From positions 1 to 13,783 of the forward strand of contig DAIRCJ010000040.1 in assembly GCA_036796755.1 (NCBI GenBank): a stretch of 13,783 bases of DNA, written 5' to 3'. Positions 1 through 5,475 of the stretch are shown in pieces. The position numbers and the translations under genes were made by a program. Below the pieces are notes generated by a model, which made no database searches, was not told the origin of the DNA, and worked only from the letters and a program-made list of their open reading frames with translations. Numbering within the stretch: the stretch's first letter is position 1; every line of letters begins with the position of its first letter. The stretch is from CALKMS01 sp036796755. GTDB lineage: Bacteria; Actinomycetota; Aquicultoria; SKW223; CALKMS01.

Positions 1-162
1 GTTCACTTCAGCGGGTTGAAGCTTGAAGCGTTGGGCTAATCTTTGAACGACAGGGGGGTAATTATTCAAGCTGTTTTCAGCCATTACTACTGTTCCGCTA
101 GCAACCAGGCCTAAAAGCACCACGAAAGCTAAAGCGGAGATCCAAAACGCTCTCTTTTTCAT
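1..162 (-). CDS. Small exported protein, DUF2680-like, N-terminal part only
   Basis: Only the first 54 codons are in the window; the rest runs off the left edge. The ATG at 162 has a strong ribosome site (GGAGGTG, about 7 nt upstream). Residues 1-5 are basic (MKKRA), followed by a hydrophobic stretch at about 6-24 and an Ala-containing end (VVMAEN, about 26-31), which reads as a Sec signal peptide cleaved near the VMA|EN junction. The mature start continues with a short helix-type pattern (YPPVVQRLAQRFKL, about 36-49, then QPAEVN). This resembles the start of DUF2680 proteins from Firmicutes, which I recall beginning with a similar 'xVQKLAxRFxL' segment; that assignment is from memory of the family pattern. 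Function is unknown. It lies 107 bp downstream of the histidine kinase on the same strand, with its own candidate promoter and direct-repeat box. Confidence 0.75.
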   Translation of the reverse strand, partial: MKKRAFWISALAFVVLLGLVASGTVVMAENSLNNYPPVVQRLAQRFKLQPAEVN

Positions 163-193
163 CTACTACACCTCCTTTTCACCAAATTGCTCG

Positions 194-209
194 TTTACCA
201 GCTGGTAAA
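194..209. promoter_or_regulatory. Perfect 16-bp palindrome upstream of the exported-protein gene
   Basis: TTTACCAGCTGGTAAA reads identically on both strands. It lies 32-47 nt upstream of the ATG at 162 and just downstream of the putative -10, so it would overlap or follow the transcription start. It could be an operator for a dimeric regulator. In RNA it could form a 6-bp stem with an AGCU loop at the 5' end of the leader. The symmetry is directly visible; the role is inference. Confidence 0.5.
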
Positions 210-215
210 AACAAG

Positions 216-247
216 TTTAAACTTCTCAACTGAAAAGAAACTGAAAA
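216..247 (-). promoter_or_regulatory. Candidate PhoB-type box and -10 for the exported-protein gene
   Basis: On the minus strand, TTTTCAG (247-241) is repeated as TTTTCAG (236-230) with a 4-nt spacer, giving an 11-bp period. After 8 nt comes TTTAAA (221-216), a 4/6 match to TATAAT. No consensus -35 is visible, which fits an activator box replacing the -35 as in PhoB-dependent promoters. The identical arrangement occurs upstream of the response regulator at 1976-2008. The repeats are seen directly; binding by the adjacent regulator is inference. Confidence 0.5.
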
Positions 248-269
248 ATTTAAAAAAAGGAAAAATTTT

Positions 270-1289
270 TTAAACAGATTTAACTGGAAAGACAACTCTA
301 AAAGTTGTTCCCTGGCTAACTCGGCTTTTTACTTCTATTTTGCCCTGATGGGCCTGGACAATTTTTTTGGCTATGGGAAGGCCCAGGCCATATCCAGGCA
401 CCTGAACTTTAGATCGAGATGGGTCAGCGCGGTAAAATCGGTCAAATATACGAGGAAGGTCTTCTTCGAGAATCCCTACTCCGGTGTCTGACACTTCCAG
501 AACCACACTTCGGGAGCTCGGGTAGGTTTTAATTTTCACTTTACCGCCAGCCGGCGTGTACTTAACCGCGTTATCAAGTAAGGTTAAAATTACCTTTTCC
601 AGACTTTCTTTGTCTCCCAAGTAAAGTGCCTTAATTAACTCCTTCTCAACCGTAACTCCCTTTTTCTCGGCTAAAGATTTAATTTTTTGGTAAGCATTCT
701 CGGCAAGTTGAGCTAAGTCAACTTCAGAAAAAACCTTTCTAGTTTCCGTTTGAGAAGCCTGCGCTAAAGTCAAAAGGCTAGAAGTCAAAGACTCAAGATT
801 ATCAACTTCTTCCAAGCTTTCTTCTAAAACTTTCCTTGCTTGTTTTAAGTTAAGCTTTTTATCCCTCAAAGCAACTTCAATGGTGGTTTTCAAAGCAGTC
901 AAAGGAGTTCTTAATTCATGTGAAGCGTCAGTGACAAATCTTTCCTGCTCTTTCATAGCCTTTTCGATGGGCTCTAAAGTCTGGCCAGCCAGAAAATAAC
1001 CAGCTGCTCCAGCCAGAAGCAAAATTAAGCCGTTAGCATAGAAAAGGATTACCAGAACTCTTCTTTTAGCCGCCTGGAGGTGCTCTTCTAAAAAAGGAAA
1101 AACGAGTGGTTCTTGAAAATGAAACCTCATCATTTGCCGATGCATTCCTCGTTCCACAGAACTGAATCTTCTCTCGAGCTCGAAACTTACCCCCCGATAA
1201 ATAATCAAGCTAAAGAAAAAACTGATAAGCATAATTATCAGAAGGTACCAGAGAGTTAACTTTAAGCGAGCCGAACGAAAAAGATTCAC
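270..1289 (-). CDS. Two-component sensor histidine kinase (HisKA type)
   Basis: A 339-residue membrane kinase that should autophosphorylate and pass the phosphate to the response regulator encoded just upstream. Transmembrane helices lie at about 11-31 and 78-101 and enclose a short extracytoplasmic segment of about 45 residues. A HAMP-like linker (LEPIEKAMKEQERF, about 105-118) leads into the H-box with His124 in DASHELRTPL. The ATPase part has the N-box (LLDNAVKYTPAGG), G1 (DTGVGI), F-box (FDRFYRAD) and G2 (GYGLGLPIAKKIV), so all catalytic boxes are intact. The start is GTG at 1289, 3 nt after the regulator stop, with GGGAG upstream, so the pair is co-transcribed. The sensor loop contains Met/His residues (GMHRQMMRFHF, 48-58), but the stimulus cannot be told from the sequence. 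Confidence 0.95.
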   Translation of the reverse strand: MNLFRSARLKLTLWYLLIIMLISFFFSLIIYRGVSFELERRFSSVERGMHRQMMRFHFQEPLVFPFLEEHLQAAKRRVLVILFYANGLILLLAGAAGYFLAGQTLEPIEKAMKEQERFVTDASHELRTPLTALKTTIEVALRDKKLNLKQARKVLEESLEEVDNLESLTSSLLTLAQASQTETRKVFSEVDLAQLAENAYQKIKSLAEKKGVTVEKELIKALYLGDKESLEKVILTLLDNAVKYTPAGGKVKIKTYPSSRSVVLEVSDTGVGILEEDLPRIFDRFYRADPSRSKVQVPGYGLGLPIAKKIVQAHQGKIEVKSRVSQGTTFRVVFPVKSV

Positions 1290-1292
1290 CTT

Positions 1293-1967
1293 TTATTCTC
1301 CCAGTCTATAACCAAAACCCCTGATAGTATGAATTAAAGGGAGGCGGTCTTTAAAGGGTCGGTCAATTTTTTTCCTCAGAGAACCAATGAAAGCCTCCAC
1401 AGTATTAGGAAGGATATCGGCATCAAAATCCCAGACATGACTGATGATCTGGTCTTTGGTAACTGTCTTTCCTTGGTTTCTCAGAAGATATTCTAAAAGG
1501 GCAAACTCTTTTTTAGAAAGCTTAATTGGCTTTCCCGACCTTTTAACCTCAAAACTTAAAGTGTCCAGAGTAAGGTCTCTATAAGTTAAGACGGAGGGTA
1601 AAGTTTCTTTTGGTCTCCGAATTAAAGCTCTAACCCGGGCTAAAAGCTCTACAAAAGAGAAAGGTTTAACCAAATAATCATCAGCCCCAGCGTTTAAACC
1701 CTCCACTTTTTCCTGGACCTGGCCTTTAGCTGTCAGTATTAAGATGGGGGTGTGAACTCCTTCCTGACGCAATCGGCGGCAAATTTCCAAACCGGAAAGT
1801 TTTGGTAGCATTAGGTCAAGAACTATAACATCGTAATCTTCAGTAACTGCCAAGTCATATCCATATTCCCCATCATAAGCAACATCAACAGCAAACGCTT
1901 CTTGCTCCAACCCTTTCTTAATAGAATTGGCTATTTTGTGCTCATCTTCAATAACCAGAACCCTCAT
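1293..1967 (-). CDS. OmpR/PhoB-family response regulator
   Basis: A 224-residue transcription factor. The receiver domain (about 1-115) has the acidic pocket E7-D8, phosphoacceptor Asp51 (VIVLDLMLP), Thr79 (LILTAK) and Lys101 (YLVKPF). The C-terminal winged helix (about 127-224) contains the typical LSKKEFALLEYLLRN and IRGFGYRLGE segments. The family binds tandem direct repeats as a dimer, and such repeats are found upstream of this gene and of the exported-protein gene. The start is ATG 1967; an in-frame TAA lies four codons upstream and there is no Shine-Dalgarno sequence. The first purine beyond the putative -10 is the A of this ATG, which suggests leaderless or nearly leaderless translation. 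It precedes and is coupled to the histidine kinase gene. Confidence 0.95.
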   Translation of the reverse strand: MRVLVIEDEHKIANSIKKGLEQEAFAVDVAYDGEYGYDLAVTEDYDVIVLDLMLPKLSGLEICRRLRQEGVHTPILILTAKGQVQEKVEGLNAGADDYLVKPFSFVELLARVRALIRRPKETLPSVLTYRDLTLDTLSFEVKRSGKPIKLSKKEFALLEYLLRNQGKTVTKDQIISHVWDFDADILPNTVEAFIGSLRKKIDRPFKDRLPLIHTIRGFGYRLGE

Positions 1968-1975
1968 AGAAAAAT

Positions 1976-2008
1976 ATTATCGCAGACTTCCTGAAAAAAA
2001 GCTGAAAA
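1976..2008 (-). promoter_or_regulatory. Candidate autoregulated promoter of the two-component operon
   Basis: On the minus strand, TTTTCAG (2008-2002), a 4-nt spacer and TTTTCAG (1997-1991) are followed after 9 nt by GATAAT (1981-1976), a 5/6 match to the -10 consensus. There is no consensus -35. The repeat unit, period and distance to the -10 match those upstream of the exported-protein gene, and the layout follows PhoB-family activated promoters. The predicted start falls at or within about three bases of the ATG at 1967. Confidence 0.55.
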
Positions 2009-2030
2009 TCTTCTCGCTTCTTTATAAGAT

Positions 2031-2055
2031 TAAAAAGGGAAGTTTCCCCTTTTTG
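2031..2055 (-). terminator. Candidate intrinsic terminator, possibly bidirectional
   Basis: The sequence AAAAAGGG (2032-2039) pairs with CCCTTTTT (2047-2054) across a 7-nt loop. On the minus strand this gives a short GGG/CCC core flanked by an A-tract and followed by five T residues, the usual shape of a terminator. It is symmetric enough to work on either strand, but only the minus strand has a gene feeding into it (rubrerythrin). It separates the stress operon from the two-component promoter 23 bp further on. The core is short, so strength is uncertain. Confidence 0.5.
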
Positions 2056-2085
2056 GATAGTCCCGTTACTCACGTTCCCTTTTCT

Positions 2086-2106
2086 CTTATCCTCCTTCAG
2101 GATAAG
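2086..2106. repeat. Perfect 8-bp inverted repeat in the rubrerythrin trailer
   Basis: CTTATCCT (2086-2093) and AGGATAAG (2099-2106) are exact reverse complements around a 5-nt spacer. No T-tract follows on either strand, so it is not a typical terminator. It may be a 3' stem-loop that stabilises the mRNA or part of a larger structured non-coding region between 1968 and 2203. Confidence 0.4.
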
Positions 2107-2123
2107 GTGGGTCGGGGGATTTG

Positions 2124-2185
2124 AAAAACCTCGGGGTCTGACCTCTGCATCAGAGCATTCCTGCCAGCGAAGTCCGACCCCGAAG
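2124..2185 (-). terminator. Long stem-loop with nested hairpin behind rubrerythrin
   Basis: Positions 2172-2185 pair with 2129-2142 in minus-strand RNA: 14 positions with one A/G mismatch (2139/2175) and one G-U wobble. The stem is followed immediately by TTTTT (2128-2124), so it can be read as the terminator of the perR-dfx-rbr operon, 18 nt after the rubrerythrin stop. The 29-nt loop is unusually large and contains its own perfect hairpin CTCTG-CAT-CAGAG (2143-2155). The GGGGTC-type arms also resemble repeated extragenic palindromes of some bacteria, so a dispersed REP-like element is an alternative. Confidence 0.45.
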
Positions 2186-2203
2186 GTGAAGGAAAACCTT
2201 TCC

Positions 2204-2698
2204 CTAATCTATTTTTTTGAACATTTTTTTAGGAGCACCGCAGATGGGACAGGTATCAGGAGGTTCGTTTTCCACTGTATTACCGCAGACCTGGCAAACA
2301 TAGTAGTCAACTTCCTCGTTTTTGCCCAAATTTTCCAGAGCTTTTTTATAAAGTTCGCCGTGAACTTTCTCTACAGCGTTTGCCAGCTCGAAGCTCCTCT
2401 TAGCTTCCTTATTCCCTTCAGCTTCCGCTTCTTCTATCATCTTCGGGTACATCTTTTGAAACTCGTAGGACTCACCGTTTATAGCCATTTCCAGATTCTC
2501 CCGGGTTGATTTAACTTCGCCCAACTCCCGTAAGTGATTTAAAGCGTGGATGGTCTCGGCTTCCGCAGCCGCCCGAAAAAGGCGGGCAACTTGAGGATAA
2601 CCTTCCTCCTCAGCCTTCCGAGCAAAAGCCAGATACCTCCGGTTGGCCTGAGACTCGCCAGCAAAAGCCTCCTTTAAGTTTTTTTCAGTATTTGACAA
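2204..2698 (-). CDS. rbr: Rubrerythrin (peroxide-reducing diiron protein)
   Basis: A cytoplasmic non-haem iron protein that reduces hydrogen peroxide to water in anaerobes, taking electrons from rubredoxin or NADH-linked partners. I place the start at TTG 2698, because GGGAGGTG sits about 6 nt upstream and this yields the usual beginning (SNTEKNLKEAFAGESQ) and 164 residues; an ATG at 2737 would add 13 residues with no ribosome site. The ferritin-like part has candidate diiron ligands Glu15, Glu48 and His51 (EXXH), Glu76, and Glu110 and His113 (EXXH). The C-terminal rubredoxin-like knuckle has Cys135/Cys138 (CQVC) and Cys150/Cys153 (CPIC). It is the last gene of the perR - superoxide reductase - rubrerythrin operon, 62 bp after the preceding stop, and is followed by hairpins. 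Confidence 0.93.
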   Translation of the reverse strand: MSNTEKNLKEAFAGESQANRRYLAFARKAEEEGYPQVARLFRAAAEAETIHALNHLRELGEVKSTRENLEMAINGESYEFQKMYPKMIEEAEAEGNKEAKRSFELANAVEKVHGELYKKALENLGKNEEVDYYVCQVCGNTVENEPPDTCPICGAPKKMFKKID

Positions 2699-2760
2699 AT
2701 CAATCACCTCCCGTTTTGATAAATTTAAAATTAACAAGGGCTCCTTCCCTCCCCAGATTT

Positions 2761-3138
2761 TTACGACTTCCAGAGGCCATGAAGGTTGCAGTACTCTCTG
2801 GCAGTTACCTCAGCTGCTTCAATTAAGAAAACAGCTTCCGGAGCTTGACCGGGTTTGAGGAACTCCCGATAGGCTTTCCCATCAGCAATCAACTCTATCC
2901 ATTCAATATAGTGTGAGTTCTCCATTGGATGAGGCATGCTTCCCACTTTTACTCGATAGCCGCCTTCAACTTTTTCCAGAACTGGAACATGCTTTTCTAC
3001 TGCTGCCTCAACCGTATTTGCCTCATAAAGCTCCATTGGCTGATTGCAACAAACCAGCTGGCCAACTCCTTCATGAATGACCTCAACTATATTTCCGCAG
3101 ACTTCACATTTATAAACTTGCAAGCGCTGAGTCGCCAT
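2761..3138 (-). CDS. dfx: Desulfoferrodoxin / 2Fe superoxide reductase
   Basis: Reduces superoxide to hydrogen peroxide without releasing oxygen; the peroxide would go to rubrerythrin encoded next. The start is ATG 3138, preceded by GGAGGTGAGAAA, giving 125 residues, the normal length; the longer open frame (to 3180) only adds a basic stretch overlapping perR. The N-terminal desulforedoxin domain has Cys11, Cys14 and the adjacent Cys30-Cys31, the Fe(Cys)4 centre I. The catalytic centre II ligands are present: His50, His70, His76, Cys117 and His120, and Glu48-Lys49 match the conserved pair beside the active iron. It is therefore the two-centre class, not neelaredoxin. Its start lies 4 nt past the perR stop and its ribosome site lies within the end of perR, which implies translational coupling. 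Confidence 0.96.
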   Translation of the reverse strand: MATQRLQVYKCEVCGNIVEVIHEGVGQLVCCNQPMELYEANTVEAAVEKHVPVLEKVEGGYRVKVGSMPHPMENSHYIEWIELIADGKAYREFLKPGQAPEAVFLIEAAEVTAREYCNLHGLWKS

Positions 3139-3142
3139 TTTC

Positions 3143-3559
3143 TCACCTCCTTCCCTTTTTTTCTTTGCTCTGGCATTCAAAACAAACTCCGTAAAAACTC
3201 ACCTGAACGCGATTTACCTTGAACCCTTTTACCTCGCGGCCTTCAAAAGGTAAATCCAGATCCACCATTAGATCCTTCACTTTTTTACAGGAAGAACAAA
3301 AAAAATGATGATGAAGCTTAAGGTCGGGGTCAAATCTTCTCCTTTCGGGGTCAATCTCCAGTCCCTGAACCAGACCTTTTTCCTCCAGTGTTTTCAGAAT
3401 ATTGTAAACAGTGGCAAAAGAGACCGTGGGAAATCTTTTCTTAACAAACTTATAAACATCCTCAGCCGAAGGGTGATTCTTGTTGCCCTCCAAGTATTCC
3501 AGAACTGCCAGCCTTTGAGGGGTCAATTTAATCCCTAACTGCCGATAATCAGTAATCAT
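3143..3559 (-). CDS. perR: Fur-family peroxide sensor/repressor, PerR-like
   Basis: A metal-dependent repressor that opens the stress operon when oxidised. The start is ATG 3559 with AAGGAG 6 nt upstream (138 residues); the open frame reaches 3592, but that extension would run through the operator. The N-terminal winged helix (about 1-80) contains LTPQR and the recognition segment SFATVYNILKTL. Metal-site residues correspond to Bacillus subtilis PerR with a constant offset of 8: His29, Asp77, His83, His85 and Asp96 for H37, D85, H91, H93 and D104. Asp at the D85 place favours PerR over Fur or Zur, which usually carry Glu. The structural zinc site is Cys88/Cys91 and Cys126/Cys129. It heads the operon with superoxide reductase and rubrerythrin, as expected of a PerR regulon, and has a matching operator in its promoter. 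Confidence 0.92.
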   Translation of the reverse strand: MITDYRQLGIKLTPQRLAVLEYLEGNKNHPSAEDVYKFVKKRFPTVSFATVYNILKTLEEKGLVQGLEIDPERRRFDPDLKLHHHFFCSSCKKVKDLMVDLDLPFEGREVKGFKVNRVQVSFYGVCFECQSKEKKGRR

Positions 3560-3572
3560 TTTTTTCTCCTTC

Positions 3573-3611
3573 TTATTATTAAATAATAACAATTTTAATC
3601 TAAAAAGTCAA
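3573..3611 (-). promoter_or_regulatory. Promoter and PerR-type operator of the stress operon
   Basis: On the minus strand, TTGACT (3611-3606) and TATTAT (3588-3583) are each 5/6 matches to the sigma70/sigmaA consensus and are separated by exactly 17 nt. The -10 is embedded in a perfect palindrome TTATTATTTAATAATAA (3573-3589; 8 bp, one central base, 8 bp), close to the PerR box pattern TTATAATnATTATAA. A repressor here would block the -10 directly, which supports autoregulation of perR and co-control of superoxide reductase and rubrerythrin. The ATG is at 3559. Confidence 0.85.
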
Positions 3612-3640
3612 TAAAGCCTGAACGAGTGGTTTCAGAAAAG

Positions 3641-3664
3641 GGTTTTTTTAAAAAAAATTTTTGC
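3641..3664 (-). terminator. A/T homopolymer tract behind tRNA-Ala
   Basis: Directly 3' of the encoded CCA, the minus strand has AAAAA, then T8 (3657-3650), A7 and CCC. The A5/T8 and T8/A7 tracts can fold into weak A-U hairpins ahead of T-rich sequence, so this may end transcription of the hem operon and tRNA. There is no GC core, so it is not a classical terminator. Confidence 0.35.
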
Positions 3665-3739
3665 TGGTGGAGACGAGGGGAATTGAACCCCCGACCTCTA
3701 CCTTGCGAAGGTAGCGCTCTCCCGCTGAGCTACGTCCCC
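3665..3739 (-). tRNA. tRNA-Ala, anticodon CGC
   Basis: A complete 75-nt cloverleaf on the minus strand. The acceptor stem is GGGGACG / CGTCTCC with a G3-U70 wobble, the alanine identity element. The D-stem is GCTC/GAGC. The anticodon stem CTACC/GGTAG encloses the loop TTCGCAA, giving anticodon CGC (reads GCG). The variable loop is AGGTC; the T-arm GGGGG-TTCAATT-CCCCT has one wobble. Discriminator A73 and the CCA end (3667-3665) are encoded. It begins 19 bp after the hemD stop with no convincing promoter of its own, so it may be processed from the hem transcript. It is followed by an A/T tract. Confidence 0.97.
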
Positions 3740-3758
3740 AAAAAAGTCCTCAAAAAAA

Positions 3759-4556
3759 CTAACTACAAGTCAAATTATTTAAAGCTAATTCCTTCAAAGT
3801 TTCAACCAGGCCGCGGGTGTTGTATTCTTTAGCCACTGCTTCCACCTGGTAACCAGCTTCTTCAACAGCCCGAGCGGTAACCGGACCAAGGCAGACTACT
3901 TTCAAGCCGGCTAACTTTGCCGGGTCAACTTTTCCCTCCAGCAAGCGATAAAAGTTTTTAGCCGTGGAGGCGCTGGTAAAAGTGACAACATCAACTCCCT
4001 TATCCAGCTCTTTTAAAAACTCTTCTAAATAGTCGGAGCAGATAAGAGTCTCATAAACCACCAGAACTTTAACTTCTGCTCCTCTTTTTTCTAACTCTTC
4101 CACTATGAGTTCGCGAGCAACCTTTGCCCGGGGAAAAAGGATTTTTTTGTTTTTTAAATCCAGAGCTGCAAAAGCCTCAACCAGGCTTTCCCCTACTGCT
4201 TTTTCTGGCTCCAGGTCAACCCGCACTCCTTTTTCTTTGAGTGCCTCTTTAGTGGCTGAACCAATAGCTGCTACCTTCACTTTATCAGGAAAACTCAACC
4301 CAGAATCCTCCAGGAGGCCAAAAAAATACTTAACGGCATTCCCGCTGGTAAAAATAGCCCAATCGTAAAGAACAAGTTGTTCAAGCTCATTTTTATACTC
4401 AGGTTCAACTACGGGTGCGGTCTTAATTGTGGGAAATAAAATCACTCTGGCTCCCTCTTTCTCCAGCTTTTCTTTTAGACCCCGGGCTTTCTCCAATTCC
4501 CGCGTTACAACCACACGCAAACTTTCAAGAGGCTTTAACTTTTGGCTACTCTTCAT
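3759..4556 (-). CDS. hemD: Uroporphyrinogen-III synthase
   Basis: Closes hydroxymethylbilane with inversion of ring D to make uroporphyrinogen III, the branch point to haem, siroheme and cobalamin. The 265-residue length fits the family. This enzyme is poorly conserved, but the expected islands are present in order: VVVTRE (15-20), FTSGNAV (69-75), AAIGSAT (96-102), FPRAKVA (141-147), VVTFTSASTAKNF (190-202), VCLGPVTA (221-228) and YNTRGLVETL (245-254). The ATG at 4556 overlaps the end of hemC by 11 bp, so translation is probably coupled. Order after hemA and hemC supports the call. tRNA-Ala follows 19 bp downstream. No methyltransferase (CobA) domain is fused, unlike some clostridial HemD proteins. 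Confidence 0.93.
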   Translation of the reverse strand: MKSSQKLKPLESLRVVVTRELEKARGLKEKLEKEGARVILFPTIKTAPVVEPEYKNELEQLVLYDWAIFTSGNAVKYFFGLLEDSGLSFPDKVKVAAIGSATKEALKEKGVRVDLEPEKAVGESLVEAFAALDLKNKKILFPRAKVARELIVEELEKRGAEVKVLVVYETLICSDYLEEFLKELDKGVDVVTFTSASTAKNFYRLLEGKVDPAKLAGLKVVCLGPVTARAVEEAGYQVEAVAKEYNTRGLVETLKELALNNLTCS

Positions 4557-5475
4557 TGGCTCTTCTAATCTCCTCTAAAATTTCTCGGCCACCTGAATCA
4601 AGCAACTTTTGGGCAATCTCCCGGGCTAAATCGGTAGCTTTCTCCAGACTGCTTTCCCCTCTCTCCCTGATTAATCTCTTGCCGTCTAAGGAAGCCACCA
4701 TTGCCTCAAAAATAAAGGTTCCATTTTCAGAGCGACCATAAGCTCCTACCGGAATCTGGCAACCACCTTCAAGCTCTCTCATCAAAGTCCTTTCAGCTTC
4801 CAAAGCTACCCGCGAAGAAAAATCATCAAGATAGCTAACTATTTCTCTTATTTCTTCATCGTCTTCTCTTACTTCAATAGCTAGGGCTCCCTGCCCAACA
4901 GCCGGAAGGGTAATATCAGTTGATAAAACCTCGGTTATTTCACCTTCAAAACCCAACCTTTTTAAGCCAGCCAGAGCGAGAATCATCCCATCGCACTGGC
5001 CTTCGCTCATTTTTCGCAAGCGAGTATCAAGATTTCCCCGTAAGTCAATAAATTTTAAGTCCGGCCGAACTCGCAAAAGCTGAGCTTTCCGCCGCAAGCT
5101 GCTGGTACCAATGACTGCTCCTTCTGGCAAATCGAAAAACTTCAATCCCCCCCGGGAAATTAAAGCGTCAAAGGGGGGCTCGCGTTTGGTAAAAGCCCCG
5201 ATTAGCAAGCCCGAAGGCAACTCGGTAGGAACATCTTTGGCGGAATGAACCGCTAAATCTATTTCTTTTCTCTGGAGAGCTAACTCAATTTCCTTAACAA
5301 AAAGCCCCTTACCCCCGATCTTAGCCAGTGGGGAATCTAAAATCTTATCACCGGTAGTCTTGATTCTTCTAATCTCCACTTCCAGACGAAATTTCTCTTC
5401 AATTTTTTCCTTCACCCAGTTGGTTTGCCAGAGAGCCAGCTTGCTTCCCCGAGAACCAATAACTATTCTTCGCAC
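4546..5475 (-). CDS. hemC: Porphobilinogen deaminase (hydroxymethylbilane synthase)
   Basis: Condenses four porphobilinogens into hydroxymethylbilane in the cytoplasm. Length is 309 residues, standard for the family. Visible signatures: IGSRGSKLALWQ at the N-terminus (6-17), KGLFVKEIE (56-64), AVHSAKDVPT with catalytic Asp81, GTSSLRRKAQL (123-133), DLRGNLDTRLRK (144-155), PAVGQGALAIE (191-201) and the dipyrromethane cofactor Cys239 in GGCQIPVGAY. The start is GTG 5475 with AAGGAAG just upstream. It overlaps the end of hemA by 13 bp and hemD by 11 bp. No hemB gene is in the window, so porphobilinogen must be supplied from elsewhere in the genome. Confidence 0.97.
   Translation of the reverse strand: MRRIVIGSRGSKLALWQTNWVKEKIEEKFRLEVEIRRIKTTGDKILDSPLAKIGGKGLFVKEIELALQRKEIDLAVHSAKDVPTELPSGLLIGAFTKREPPFDALISRGGLKFFDLPEGAVIGTSSLRRKAQLLRVRPDLKFIDLRGNLDTRLRKMSEGQCDGMILALAGLKRLGFEGEITEVLSTDITLPAVGQGALAIEVREDDEEIREIVSYLDDFSSRVALEAERTLMRELEGGCQIPVGAYGRSENGTFIFEAMVASLDGKRLIRERGESSLEKATDLAREIAQKLLDSGGREILEEIRRANEE

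Noticed and set aside
1927..2124. Plus-strand open frame across the regulator start and intergenic region
   Set aside because: It overlaps the response regulator in antisense, has no ribosome site, has a low-complexity composition and covers the hairpins.
2186..2509. Plus-strand open frame antisense to rubrerythrin
   Set aside because: It is the mirror of a clearly functional coding frame, with no recognisable domain and no ribosome site.
3745..3773. TTGACT before the tRNA as a -35 box
   Set aside because: It lies in the last codons of hemD and no -10-like hexamer follows at 16-18 nt (AGGACT at the 17-nt position).
3626..3832. Plus-strand open frame starting with a WWRRGELNPRPLPCEG-type peptide
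   Set aside because: It is the reverse strand of tRNA-Ala read as protein, a well-known annotation artefact. The tRNA on the minus strand is complete.
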